Assembly: GCA_951394045.1 (NCBI GenBank)
Contig: OX595991.1
Coordinates: 1,240,001 to 1,304,000 of the forward strand
Length of the DNA: 64,000 bases
Source: Nitzschia sp. DOCU1
Taxonomy: Eukaryota > Bacillariophyta > Bacillariophyceae > Bacillariales > Bacillariaceae
Reading direction: 5' to 3'
Below, piece by piece: positions 22,450 to 35,200 of this stretch (positions are counted from its first letter, which is position 1; every line of letters begins with the position of its first letter). The translations under genes were made by a program, and so were the position numbers. Under the pieces are notes generated by a model. That model did no database searches. It was given only the letters and a program-made list of their open reading frames with translations, and was not told the DNA's origin.

Positions 22450-23202
22450 ATGGCAGCATTTTTGTCTTTCCATCGCGTTGCCACTTTGTTGGGGGTTCTA
22501 GCTTTCCTTTTTATCGACGGATCGGATGCTTTCTCGACGCCAACGGATGTCAAGACTGTCAACATTGGAAAGGACATGGACTTGAGCATCCTTGTTCCTC
22601 CTGATGGAATCAATCGCCAATGGTCAACTGGCAACGAGGCAGGCAGCGTGATATCTACCAACAATGGTAGTGGTGACGTCGTTTGGCCGTCCAGTTTTGC
22701 CCTTGCGAGACTGATTGCCCACTGTCCCTTTCTCGTCAACGACAAAAACGTGTTGGAGCTTGGATGTGGCCTGGGCTTGCCATCACTCGCCGCTTTACTC
22801 CACGCAAGTCCTGCTCATGTTGCATTGAGTGATAAGGATAACACTGTTTTATCTTTGGCATACAAATCGAGTACCCAGTTGAACCGGGCAAGAGCAAGCG
22901 TTTCACGGACGACCATGGATTGGTCGGACAAGACGACGTGGCCAAACCTTGATTTTGACATTTTGATGGGATCCGATATCCTTTACGAAAAGGGCTCCAT
23001 CTTATCTCTTGTGAATGTTCTCAAGTTCTACCTCGAGGACGACGAGGACCTTTTGAAGAGAGCGATTATTGTCGACCCCGTCTCACGAGAAAACCGAGAC
23101 GCCTTCACCTATGCTGCATTCAAAGCTGGTCTGGAAGTGGAACACGAAGAGTTCCCAGGCATGAGTGATTTTGTTTTGCTGAGTATCTCTTGGGGTGGTT
23201 AA
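22450..23202 (+). CDS. METTL21/family-16-type methyltransferase, plastid-targeted
   Basis: An intronless 250-residue protein. An ER signal peptide (about 1-27) ends at GSD|AFSTPT, a strong ASAFAP plastid motif. The rest is a Rossmann methyltransferase of the METTL21/PF10294 type. It shows the W-P-S-S lead-in, motif I VLELGCGLGLPSLAA for S-adenosylmethionine, an acidic motif II near LSDKD, and DILMGSDILYE, the family's D-x-x-x-x-S-D-x-x-Y block. Relatives methylate lysines on chaperones and elongation factors, so a plastid protein substrate is likely but unknown. It is convergent with the protease gene, with 137 bp between stops. Confidence 0.78.
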   Translation: MAAFLSFHRVATLLGVLAFLFIDGSDAFSTPTDVKTVNIGKDMDLSILVPPDGINRQWSTGNEAGSVISTNNGSGDVVWPSSFALARLIAHCPFLVNDKNVLELGCGLGLPSLAALLHASPAHVALSDKDNTVLSLAYKSSTQLNRARASVSRTTMDWSDKTTWPNLDFDILMGSDILYEKGSILSLVNVLKFYLEDDEDLLKRAIIVDPVSRENRDAFTYAAFKAGLEVEHEEFPGMSDFVLLSISWGG

Positions 23203-23339
23203 TTAGTAGGATTTCCTATCGGGGATGCTGCGGGCTTTCAATCCAATTTTGATCACGGACGTTGCTCTACTAAAAGGGGATTCCCTGACCAACGTCTAGG
23301 CAAAAAAATCATTTATTTCTGGGCGGCGCTAGCTAGGAT

Positions 23340-26300
23340 TTAGCTATTCTTTCTCCAGTAGGGTGCAACAGGCCACGTTGACAGGAAATCCTTCAAGTAC
23401 CGCATGTCACTGTATGACGATAGGACGCCAGGTTGTTTTAACGTGGCCTCGTATTCCTCCTTCGAGTTCTGGCTAAATACTCTTGTGGAGATAAGACGAC
23501 GTTGAGGTGCATCGACCGCGTAGGTTTCGTCAAAGAACTCGATAATCCGCTTCTTAAGGTCGTTGGCGTCCTTCCTAGGATTGCCATTCAGAGTTGTTGC
23601 AGAAGTTGTTGAATCCGACTTGAGCACCAATTCATCTGCCAAACGTTCGAGTCTATCAAACACCGGGGTCGTCATCCGCTCGTTGCATCCTTCAGAGCCA
23701 GAAATTTCATTCCATGCAGAAGAAACCTCTTGGGAGAGTTTCGTATTGCCCTCCCGGTACTGGGCAACAATGCCTTGGGCTTCTTCTGCAATTAATTGTG
23801 GATCCATTTCCTCCAACTCTTTCCTGAAGAGTTTCAACCATTCCTCGATCCGTTCCTCGAGAACGACCGGGCTGGCAACACTGCTCTGAACGACAATCGT
23901 CAGGCCCCAACCACCGCCAGCTACCTTGCGAGTATAGGCGCTGACAATGTACCCCAGCTGCTCCTTCGTCCGTAGCTGGTTGTAGGCGGAATTGTACGCC
24001 ATGGAAGCAATCAGGTCGACAAGGGCAACTCCCTCGTAGCCAAGCATGGCCTCAGCACCAGCTTGCAGCGTTAGCTCAACTGCATTATTTTCCTCCGACG
24101 AACTGACAGCAAGCTCCTGGTATTTGACAGGGATCGATTGCCCTTCAACGCCCGGCCCAAATATCATGACGGCCTCTTCTTTCGTGGGCAATTTCATGGA
24201 TCGGAATCTGGGAAGTTCGGAGTCATGAAGCGGTGTTGACGGTTCAATAAAATGACGTTCAAGCACATTCTTAACCTCCCTCGCACCCTTATCATCAATA
24301 TTGCCCATGCAAAGCGCGTTGACCTTTAATCGACCAGTGAGGCAGGCTTCGGCGACGTCCGCACATTGTTCCATTGTCAAAGGATCTTTCTCAGCGTATT
24401 CTCCTTCCATTAAGTCAACGTAATCATCTAGATACCACACATTTTCTTCCATGAGCAACCTGGAATTGTAGTTGGCAACCTCGTACGGGACATCGAGGCG
24501 GTAATTCTTTGTTTCCCGAAGCAGACCATCCTTGGCACGTTCAAATTTATCAGAGAGAGCGGGATGGCGTTCTTTGCCCTCTCGCAGCTCTTGGATCAGC
24601 GTTAGCATACGAGTCGTCAATGTATCGAGCAAAAAAGGAATCTTTTCCGAGTAACCACTAACGGAAAGCTTGTACCCCGTGGGTGCACAGCTTATTCTAA
24701 AGGGATCATGTTGTGAGTGTCGCCATCGAATGTCATCCTCCGTCTTTGAACCATCCAACACTTACCGATAGTTACAGCCAGCCAAACTGGCATCATATAC
24801 AAACGAATTGAGGTCGTCATTCAGAACCCGCTGATAGATTCTACTCAGTGTCATGGAACGAGGAGACTGATATGCGGACGGTGAAACAATTCCAACCTTC
24901 AGTATCGTTTTTGGAACACGCCAACTGACATCCATTTTGTGCCAAATACGCCAGTTCTTTCCTTCGTCGAGCAGCACCGGCGGGATTTTGCGGGCCTTTT
25001 CAAGTTCCGAATCCGTCAATTGACGCCCTTCGTCGTCGCAACGCAAAGAAAAGTCTGTCGGGATGTAATTGTTGAGCTCCGGAACGTGAAGTTGGCTGTC
25101 GATAGTTTCCGGATTTTCCCACCTCTTCAAGTCGGTAATGGGAATTTCTTTAATGCGATAATTAGCACCATACAACGGTTCCACGCTCCAATCGCCCGAC
25201 TCGTCCTTTTGGAGCCCCGAGTCAATCACTGTGATGATGCAGTTGTCCGGGCGGAAACGCTCCAGAAATGCCTTGGCTACGATAGGGTCGTAATCGTCAT
25301 AGGTACTGCCACTCGACAAGATTTCATGCGGTGTTGTCGTCTTGTCAAACAAAAGCTCGGCCGCTGATGAGCAAAAGTCCACGGGATCTCCGTTTTCTCG
25401 AAACTTAAAACTGTTCGCTGAGATCTGTCTCAGCTCATTGTGGTACTCAGAGATGAGTTCGGGCTGCTCAAGCGCTGTCTTTTTGATCAATGCGATCCAC
25501 TGGAAGATCAAATCCAACACTTTGTCCTTCTCCCTCATTCCCTTTGGAGTGAGGGACACAGAGATTCCGAAAAGGCTAAAATCAGATGTATCGATGGACG
25601 CCCCAGATGTCAATGAATTTAGATATCCCATATCATTGAGAACCTGATGCAGAGATCCAGGCGACTCGTGACCGAGCAAATGGGACAAGACACGATGCGG
25701 CCGGCTCTTTTGGAGGACGGGATCATCAAGGGGTGGTGTTGCGAATTGTACTCTGAGACTTCTCGTCTCAAGTAATGGGATGAGTTCACGATACTTGCCA
25801 AGCTGCTCCGCTCCAAAGGCTGGGTTTTCTGGACCATAAATGGCATGTTCACGAGGAAACATCACTGCATTCGGATTCTTTCCTTCCCTTCGAGGGGGTT
25901 CATCCGAGTATTTTAGTTGCCCAAAGGTTCGTTCCACGGAATCCTGCAATGCATCCAAGGAGCTAGTCCCAACAACCGCAAGTCGCATATTCGAAGTGGT
26001 GTAATATTTCTCACGGAACCTTTTTAGTTCGTCGATCGGAGGCTCGCCCTTTGACATTAGTGTCTCGTAGTTGCCACTGTCGGTTATGATGAAATGGTGA
26101 GAACTCATGTGCCAGGCCTTCATCTTGCCATCCCACACTTAGTTATTACTTGTAACTTACCATCCAAAATTGGAAAAGGGATTCTTGGGATTCGATGTGG
26201 ACTTGACAAATTGAAAATTACGCCAGGAATCATTAGTCTTGCCATTGCGATACTCGGAATCAATGGCTCGCAACTCTCGTTCGGCCATTTCCGGTTTGAA

Positions 26301-27299
26301 CAAGGGCGAAATGAAGAATTGTGAAAATCGATCCAAGGCACCCTCCAATCCTTCACTGGTCGTATCTGGATCATTGTGTTGTGTCGTCACACTCAAGTAG
26401 TAGTTGGTGTCCTCCATGTCCCTGTGCGAAGCATGTCAAGCAAACACGAGTATATAAATGGGGGTAAGAACAACAGTTGACAACACAGGTCTCGGCATGC
26501 AAGAAAGAACCCAGTAACTACTCACGTGTAGGCATTGGCGAATCCACCGTTGCGAGATAAATATCCTTCATATTCATCCTCATCTGGATATTTTTCCGTT
26601 CCGAGAAACTATTATGACAGCATGACGAAAGATAGCAAGCAAACGAGTGCGTTAGCAAGTGAAGTCGTGCAAGTAGGAACCGTACACTCTCAACACTACA
26701 ACAGGACATACCAGCATGTGTTCATAGAAATGTGCCAAACCAGGAATCGTATCATCAAAGTGACCTGCTTGAATATGCATGGACGCAGCTTCGACATTGG
26801 CAGACGAAGAATCTTCTCCTTCTTCGTCTTCATCGTCGCCTTCTTCTTCTTCTTCCTCTCCACCTATTCCATTGGCGTTGGTAGTGCTGACCAGAAGAGC
26901 TTGCAGATTGTTTTGTAGTTTAATCACTCGATAATCGCGCAAATCCCGATCTGGCTTGATGAAATCGTCCGCGTCTGCCAAAATGACAGTTCCTCGCTCA
27001 TTTCGTTTTAGACTTGTTGTCTTTGTGGCTGTTGAAATTTCCCGAAGGACAGTAGCAGTAGTGTTGGCAGCTTCGGCCACCCCTTCGGCCATGTGGAGTC
27101 TTGCAAAGGAAGAAGGAACATGATTTCGTAAAGTAGCAGCAATCGCCTGTGGAGTTTTGGCATTGGGGTTCCAATAACTGGAGGATGATCCAAACGGATA
27201 CGATACCGCCAATGGAGCTTTGGTAACAAACGACTGGACTGCCGATAAACGCAACACAAAAAAGCTCCACCACATCATAACGACAGCCGCCACTTTCAT
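23340..27299 (-). CDS. Insulysin/nardilysin-like M16 metalloprotease with plastid-type signal
   Basis: Five exons: 27299-26712, 26608-26526, 26421-26161, 26076-24766 and 24696-23340 (introns 103, 104, 84, 69 bp). Phases agree and give 1199 residues. The inverted zinc motif HFYEH lies in GLAHFYEHMLFLG (first exon junction). The third ligand fits Glu in ERELRAIDSEY. The C-terminal half has LRTKEQLGYIVSAYTR, typical of insulin-degrading enzyme. A run of Glu/Asp (EEEEEEGDDEDEEGED) lies about 30 residues before the active site, as in nardilysin. The N-terminus is a signal peptide ending SAVQ|SFVTKAP, resembling the plastid motif. It likely degrades peptides in the plastid, possibly cleaved transit peptides, but that is inference. 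Confidence 0.85.
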
Positions 27300-27663
27300 T
27301 CCGAACTATTCAAACCCAGGCGTCTCCTCTATAAGACACTACAAACCAAGAACAAGGTGCTTGTTACTGGAGTCGGAAAAAAGAAAAAGAATGAAACGGT
27401 ACGATCACTTTGGGCAGCAGAAGGTGGGAAGATGGATCAAGGTCTGCCAGGACCAGCTGGTGTCTCGGTCGTATCGACGAATGCGCTGGAAGGGAAGAAA
27501 AGAAGAAATCGCGCCCTTTCTTGTCGTCTCTCTACGGGACAACGCGTCGTCACGTGGAGGGCATGAAAAGAGGGATCAGAAAATCCGAAAGGGGGAGCAA
27601 AAGAGAAGCACATTCGCTCATTTTTGAAATCGATGCAAACGTCCAATCAAAACCAAAAATAGA
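27300..27663. other. Promoter of protease gene and 3' flank of tRNA
   Basis: Frames in this stretch lack motifs. A T-run on the minus strand just past the tRNA (A-run near 27654-27658 on plus) fits a Pol III terminator. Confidence 0.5.
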
Positions 27664-27736
27664 TGGATAAACTCGGAATTGAACCGAGGACCTTGTGCAT
27701 GCTAAGCACACGCGCTACCAACTGCGCCATTTACCC
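27664..27736 (-). tRNA. tRNA-Ala (AGC)
   Basis: A 73-nt cloverleaf without intron. The acceptor stem is GGGTAAA/TTTATCC with a G3-U70 wobble, the hallmark of alanine tRNAs. The anticodon AGC lies at 27701-27703 (plus strand GCT). The D-arm/A box reads TGGCGCAGTTGG and the T-arm/B box GGTTCAATTCC. The discriminator base is A. A five-T run follows the gene. Confidence 0.95.
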
Positions 27737-27973
27737 GACTGCTAATTTTCTAAACAACAACAATTATATTCATCTAAATTTAGAACGTACGTCATTCAAT
27801 CCACAAAACATCATCAGAAAAAGGGAAGGAAATGGTTTCTCTTTCACTATCTCTTGTATCTAATAGCATACCGACCGTAGAACTTCTCTCCTTCCAACGA
27901 ATAACATAGTTGACAATCCCACCAAGAGTCTATCCAAACGTACCATTGAGAAGGTTTCTTCTTCCGCACTGAC

Positions 27974-29244
27974 ATGACGAGAATGATGCGCGCCCGAATC
28001 CTTTTGATGTCAAGGTGTGGCAGAGTGGTAGCGATTCTTGTATTGTTCGCAACCGAAGCGGTACCATTTTGTTTCCATTCCGTGCCCATCATCCGAGGGA
28101 TTTCGCCGAAAGAAGATTTCGTTGAGAAGTCCATGTTCTCAAGAATACACGACCCTTCAGTATCGTCGCATCGACAACCCCGTACGTCGGCCCTCCAAGT
28201 TCAACTATCCGACACTACTCCGTCGGCTTCCACACCCTCGACATCTCCGCTAGCCGACAATAGCGATCGACAAAAACCTGTGTCTTCCTTGTCGGCCCAG
28301 CTGGCTGCTATCACTCAAACATGCCAACTTATTGGTGCTTCGTTGATACTGGCAATCACCATAACTGCTTGGGAAGAAATTTCGACGACACATCCCATGA
28401 GATCCTATGTTTCCCCCGAGTCGTATTTTGGATCCACGGTGCGAGGCATGGGATTCGGGGCACAGGAGCGGCAAAAAATGACACTAGATATTGAGCCAGA
28501 ATCGCTTCTTGAAATCCGCTCCTACAATGAAATTATGTTCCAACACCGGTCGAAGAGAGTGTCGACTTGGAACGATGCTATTACTAAACAAGACGTGGAA
28601 CGATCTGTGCGCACTCTTCAATTGGCGCTCTTGCAGGTCCTGGACTGTCAGCATCTAGCTAGCGAATACGAATGGGAAACTTTATCCAAAAAACTGAGAG
28701 AGCCCATCCTCCTGTCCCAACTCGACCAGGCATGCGACACTTTGAATCGAGCAAAAGAATTTCTATCCCAAGATGCACGATCAGAAATCGGGTTCGACTT
28801 CGGGAGCTGTGCGTGGCGACACTGTGGCGCGTTTGCTGATGTTCGAGAAGCTATTGATGAATTAGATCACTTGATTGGAATTCTGGGTACGTGAGATCCA
28901 CTAGGCTCTCTGACAAGGAGAAACACAATCCACTCATCCCTTCACCCACTTTTCTTAGAACCATTCGAAGCGAATTTCGTCTTGGATGTGGTGGAGCGCG
29001 CGCTACGAGATATGCTGGCCGTGACCACAGAGTACCAGGACAAGAGCATCCATATCCCTGAATACCAGCAGTTGCAACGAAGGGTAAGCATCGGTCGACG
29101 GTCATGTCGCTATAACACCCAGAGTATCGCGGGGAACTCACACTGTGCCAACTCCCTCAGAGCGAAATGTATGAAGATATCGATGAAGCACTTGATGTTG
29201 ACTACCTAGCAGCATTGGAATTCTTGAAGAGCATCGAACAGTAA
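27974..29244 (+). CDS. Unknown membrane protein with signal-like N-terminus, possibly plastid
   Basis: Exons 27974-28886, 28959-29083 and 29161-29244 (introns 72 and 77 bp) give 373 residues in consistent phase. A hydrophobic N-terminal segment (about 16-28, VVAILVLFATEA) followed by VPFCF resembles a signal peptide with an aromatic-containing junction. A second hydrophobic helix (about 110-135, CQLIGASLILAITITAW) follows a Ser/Thr/Pro-rich stretch. The rest is helical and soluble, ending AALEFLKSIEQ. I do not recognise the family. Its stop is only 38 bp from the convergent polymerase epsilon stop. Confidence 0.6.
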
Positions 29245-29282
29245 TTTGCAATCTACAGTTGGTGTACGTATAACGAATGGAA

Positions 29283-32200
29283 CTATCGGAAGGACGACAA
29301 AACGCCCGTTGTAACTTCCAGGAGCTCTTCCAATTCGTGTCGCCGAGCCAAGTCACAAAGTGTCCGCAGCTCCTTCGCCGCAGCCTTGGGAGTAATGTCG
29401 AGCTTGAAATCCGCACCACAGGCCGAAACTCGAGCGAGGGAACTCGTGGCGACCCTATTTGTCTTGCTGCAACGCATATCCTGCATTTGGTAGCTCATCA
29501 TTCGACGGTGAACGTGCTGAATCAACCGCCGCTCAATGTCGGCGGTATCGTACTCGGTGCCACAATCCTCGCAAAACCAGTGAATCTGATTGCTTTCTTC
29601 CCCTTCCAAAGAAGGTGGTACATAACAAAGATTGAGATCTCGTGTCTCGTGGCATTCTCCGCAAAAGACGTCGGGTAGCATGAAAGTTTGGCATGGATTT
29701 TCCCATTTGGCGAGGCTGGAGTATTCCGCAACTCCGACTTGGGCCAGAAGACTGCGCTTCAGCACGTGAACTTCAGCATCGACCTCATGATCCAATTCTA
29801 GAACGGCCATGACCGATTTGATGAATTCGAGGACAGGATTTTCCATGTTGGCGTTCGATTCGGCTTGTTCGTTGTAATCCTTGACAATTTCAGCCACGGC
29901 CCGTGTGAGATATGACGCAAAATGCTTGGCCACCATCTTTTGACGGAACCTCAACAGCTCTTCGCGAAGTTCCCGGCAGAACACCGACAGCATGGCTCGA
30001 GTATCATCGCGATTTTGGATTTCGATTTGCTTCTTGAGAACCTCCCGTGAAAATCGACCAATGATGATCCTGAAATATTCCTTGGCAATATCACTTCCCA
30101 TGTAATTCATGATACTCCAAGCGGTAACCACCGATGGAACAACGACCATATCCCCTGTCTCTTCATCGATTTGATATTCGTCTTCAACCATACTGCGCTC
30201 CTGCCTCTCGAGCATCATAGTGCCAAAGTTGTATTCATCTAAGAAGAGGTAGTGGGAGTGGAACTGCCGTGGTCGAAGTGCAACACGAGCAAGAGCCGAT
30301 TGATCCTCGCCTTCAAGACAAGCCCTCTGTACCGTGGAAATCACAAAATTCACGTGTTCTTCAGCATCCGCAAGAGCAATCTTGTTGGTCGCAATTGTGA
30401 TTCTGTGGAAGGTTGCGTAAACGATCGAACATCCAAGGCGTTGCAATTCTGCAAGCAGCCTCATGAACGTTGACTTCATCAAGGTGTGAACGACTCGATG
30501 AAGAGCAGGATCATGCATCAACGTATTGGGGTTGGAAACCAGGCGGTACACGTGGTGCAGCATGGAGTCTGCTATCTCGTTGTTGGCAAATGCGTCTTTA
30601 AGCCATGCCCCTACTAGCGCTCGGAGCATTGGCAACGCTGTTGATGTCGACATTTCATCCCCAAGCGGTTCCGCACTTTTCATTGAGTCGAAGCCTTCGC
30701 CATTTCCAATTTGCAAAACGCTTGTGGGAGAATTCGGATTGTTTCCATCACCCCGAGGCGCCGCGGCGGAAGAAGCGATAGCAGCAGCATCAGTTAGCGC
30801 AGCCACAGCGAGATCGTGAACGTCAATGTCGACGCAGACAGTTCGATAACATCCCGGCTTGCGAACCACTGGACTGACGAGTTCGTCATCATCCCCCCAT
30901 GCACCAAAGCTGTCACTTGCCGTGGATGATTGAAGAGATGGTCTCAACTTGCCGTCTCCTGAGGGCAACAAGGCAGCACCGAGGTCAGGAGTGCCAGGGA
31001 TGGGACTTGCCCACGACAGTGCCCGGTTCCTTTGCAAAATTCGAGCCATTCCGATTTCGTAGAGCGTGAAATCCACATCTTCACCAAGATTTCCAACAGG
31101 CAGGTTTCCGTACCGGGCATAGGATACCCACTTTGGGAAAGACACGACACCCATGTAAAGGTATGCTTCAAGGCAAAGCTGAACGGCAGGCTGCTCCCAA
31201 TTGAGTGCTGGCAGTGTCGACATGGAAGGACTGTGATCGGGTCCAGGCGGGAAGGGGAGAGAGACCACAGGAACAATGTTCAGACTGGGGACCCGTGAAC
31301 GAAGTAATGGCATGGGCCGGTTGCTGTTCACAAGAACGAAGGTAGGACCGTTGGCTGACTTGACGAAAGATGAAATGGCGTCACTGACTCCAGCGAATAC
31401 CATATTCTCGCGATCAAAGAAGTTCAGACCACTGAGAGTACACGAACTTCCAGGTGAAACACACGAATATTCGGATTCGAGGTCGGCGGTGTCTTGAATG
31501 GCCGTCAGGAGCTGTGAAAAGATGCCCTCGCATTGTTTCGAGGAAATGTTTCTCTGTCCACGGAGAGCACCTGGCTTCAAAATCCAGAGCTGGCACGATG
31601 CAGTGACATCGAACGTCCCTGGCTCCGCGCTAGAAGGCGTTGTGATATCGAATTCACCTTCGTCTTCGGAAGCCCCCAACTTTCCGCTTCCTTTACTGAT
31701 GGAAAATAATGCAACTATTCCCGTCTTCGTCTTGGGGTGGATTCTCACGTAAAGAAACGCACGACGATAACAAAGCGTCGAGTTGAGATAATGACCTTCA
31801 GTGGGCCTGTCCAATCGTTTCAGATCCGATAACCGATGAGACTTGTGTTTGCGGGATGCCGACGAGTTCAGCTTTGCGACACATCCCAGTTCAGTCAAGG
31901 CACGCATCAGCAGAGGCGTACCCGTCTCGTAAATTTGCTCGAGCACTATCTTGTTCTCCGAGCCGGAAGACCGGTGTAGGGCACCGACCCAGTCCTCGTT
32001 ACGGTACACGTACTCAGGCATTGTAACCTCATAGAGATATGTTGCAGTCTTGTTATGCGGTAGATGCTTGTCCACTTTGCGGACTTTGATGTCATCGGAA
32101 GTCGTGTGGATGGGCTTTCGGGACGACACAAACACAATGCGAGGCACAGAAATCTGAACTTTCTGCAGCGAGTCCTTTCCGACCATAATCCATGCCACAA

Positions 32201-35200
32201 ACTCCCCTGACGCCTTCTTGGCATCCTTCTTCCCAGTATCCGCACTGGACATTTCCCTTATTTCAATGATCTGCCATTCGCGCTGAGCAAGGCTTAGGGC
32301 AGCTTCCTTCACAAACCCTTCCATACTTCCCATGGCTCGTCTCTGTGCGGCATCGGCCTTTCCAGACCGATTGTCTCTGCCGCTGCCAATAGCTAGCGCA
32401 CGGCGTTCCTTACGATGTTTTCGCCAGCTTGATTTCTTCTGCGTAAGCCAACTTGAAAAATTGTCTTTGCTGAGTTCAACTCTTTCCTCGAGAAGCTCAG
32501 TCTCGGGCTCGTTTTCCTCGTCCACCTTTCCTTTGTCACCACGGTTCCGAATCATCGAATGGACGATCGGTCGCTTTGGGGCTTCGCTACTAGGTCCTGC
32601 AACATCTTCGATATCCATGGGCTCAGCGACTCGGGCTGTCGTTTCTATCGCTTTGGGACCAAACATGCTCGTAATGCTCCGTTGTTGGAAGCGATCATTC
32701 AGTTGCTGGACCTTTGAGTCAAGCCAGTCTGGATGAGAAACCCGGGGCACGGGATTCGCGACTTTCTGCAACGCCGCAGGGATCGTGATGATCTTTTGAA
32801 TGGTTTTCCCAAGGCGCTCCGAATAGTAGCCCCAGTCCAGAATGTTTCGCATGTCCATGGCCTCACCGTCGAGTCCCTGAGACTTTAGCCACTTGCGCAA
32901 GAAATATTTCTTGACACCAGGCTCAGCTTGCCAGATGGCGGTGGGGATAGCACGCTCGGTGACTGGGGCACCGTGTGGTTGTTCAGCAATGATAAATTTG
33001 CAATTCAAACCTTTGTCCTTGATAATATCCTTTCCCAAGAACTCTGCCAGGCGCCTCGCTGTAGTCTGGGAAGTACCCTTCTGGTCCCCGTAATCGTCGA
33101 GCTGACGGCTCATGCTTCGATTTTCGCAGATTAGCTCAACGAGCTCATCGTCGTTGAGTTCTTTTCCCTTGGTTTCGATGACATCGATCCAGTTGTTCGC
33201 AATTTTCGCGACGCTTGCGTAGCATTCTTCCAGAGATTCTCCGTCCAGAAAACGATCGAATACTTGGGACTGAAATCTCTTGATAAGCTCAAGCTCACCT
33301 CTGCGCTTCAGCTCGAAACCCTTGAGCTCTGCAAGCGAGCCATCAAAGTTGAAAACAGCGTATCGTTTCTTGAGAAGCTTCCCTTCTTCTGTACTGGCAG
33401 GGAGCACCATGCAGCGGTACGGACCGTCAACTTCAAAGAAGATCGAGCACTCGCTCCGACTTTCATACACGCCACGTGTTGGGTCCTTCAATGTCTGATA
33501 CTGGTGGTTCGTAAAGTTGTCGTGAACGTCAGCATTCAACATGACACACGGATATTCGAGTTTGACCTTGGAGCCATCCTTGGTCTTGAAGTTGTATACG
33601 TCCGGAAAGCTACCTGGAAGTATGCACCAGATACCGTCTGTATCCAGCTCTAGCGGGCGACCAATCTGCTCGACCAATTTACGAGCTTGTGTGATGAGAT
33701 CTGCCCCAGTTTTGGTAACGATACCCGCCATTTCCATTGATCGCCAACGGGCTCCCTTCCGCATGACATATCCGTAGAAGGAGTTGAGAATACACTTGTG
33801 TGCCACTTGCAAGCTGTCGTAGACCAGCACTTTGTCCTCGGCCAGTTTCTTGGATGCAGGGTCCATGGCAGTATCAATCTTCTTCTTCCAGGTCTTGGTC
33901 ATCACTTTAAAGTCATAACGACGATCACGGAAACGTCGGACCGTTTCAACGTAGAAGTCATTTTCCCGCATGCACACAATGTCCTTGCGAGTGATCTCTT
34001 CGGTAATTTTTGTTCTCCGAAAGGCGTTCCTTGAATATTCCTTGAGTCTACCAGCAATCAAGGCGGCTTGCTTCCTTTCAGGTAAATCGTTGAAATGGCT
34101 TCCATCTTTTTGAGGTTCTCGAATGAGCTGATCTTTCGTCCGCTCATACTCGAGTTTCCCGGCGGGACTGTAATCTCCACGCCACACCCATTCCATGCGT
34201 CGTTTGCAGCCATTCTTGGCTTGATTGAAATCGCAAGCGGCACAAGTGGCATCATCAACAATGGCACTTGGCTGGAGACGATTGGTCAAGATAATGTTCG
34301 GGTACATGGCACCCACATCCAAGTGATAGACATAGGGCTTCTCCTTGCGCTTGGGCCGGTCACGGAGTAGCTCCAACTGCTCCACAATTTTCGTGCGGAC
34401 CTCCTCGTAGTTGACAATCTCTGAGCGATCGACGCCGGCTTCGACTTCAATGGCAAAAGACAGATCGCGGTCAATATTGTCAATGAGCTGTTGAAAGGCC
34501 GTTGGTTTAAGGTCAAAATCATATTCAATGTCACTGCGATACACTCCCGTCTCCAAACACTCGACTTTCCCACCAATATAGGTCTCGCTTTCGAGCAAGT
34601 GTCCCTTGTGAAACTTGGCCATGGGATCCACTTGCTTATTGGGGCAAATAATATCAAGATCATTCGCCTGGACCATAAGCAGGGCTTCACACAAAGTACC
34701 AGAACCCTTTCGTAGAACGTCTTCCGGTCCCATCGGAATCAATGTACACAAACTGAAGATAAACAAGTGAACATACTTGTCGTACAGATAGTATGTGGCG
34801 ACAGCATCAGAAACGGAATAGGTAGCCATATCAAGAGGTTTTTCCTTGGCCATGGGAAGCATGTCTTCGGCGTCCACGTCTACGGGCTCGTAACCAAGCT
34901 TGTATTTGGTGACCGCCTTGAGACCCTGAGCACCCTGGGGCAAATATGAGTCACGCTGGACCCAAGCAAAGCAATCCAAATGGACACAGCAATGTCCTCG
35001 GATTTCTTCTTCGCCCGATTGCGCAATACCCAACTCGCTCCACAAATCAATACGATGATATTTGGCTCTAGCCAGCATGTAGGGCCAATCAAAGTTGTCT
35101 CCGTTATAAGTGACGACAATCTGAGGTCGATGTCTCCGAAACTCGTCCACAAAACGCCGAATGGCAAGCTTCTCGTTCTCCTCGTTAAAAATCTGAAAAG

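Noticed and set aside
22076..22501. 141-codon plus-strand frame
   Set aside because: Overlaps the methyltransferase start in a different frame, lacks an ATG-supported homologous product and looks random.
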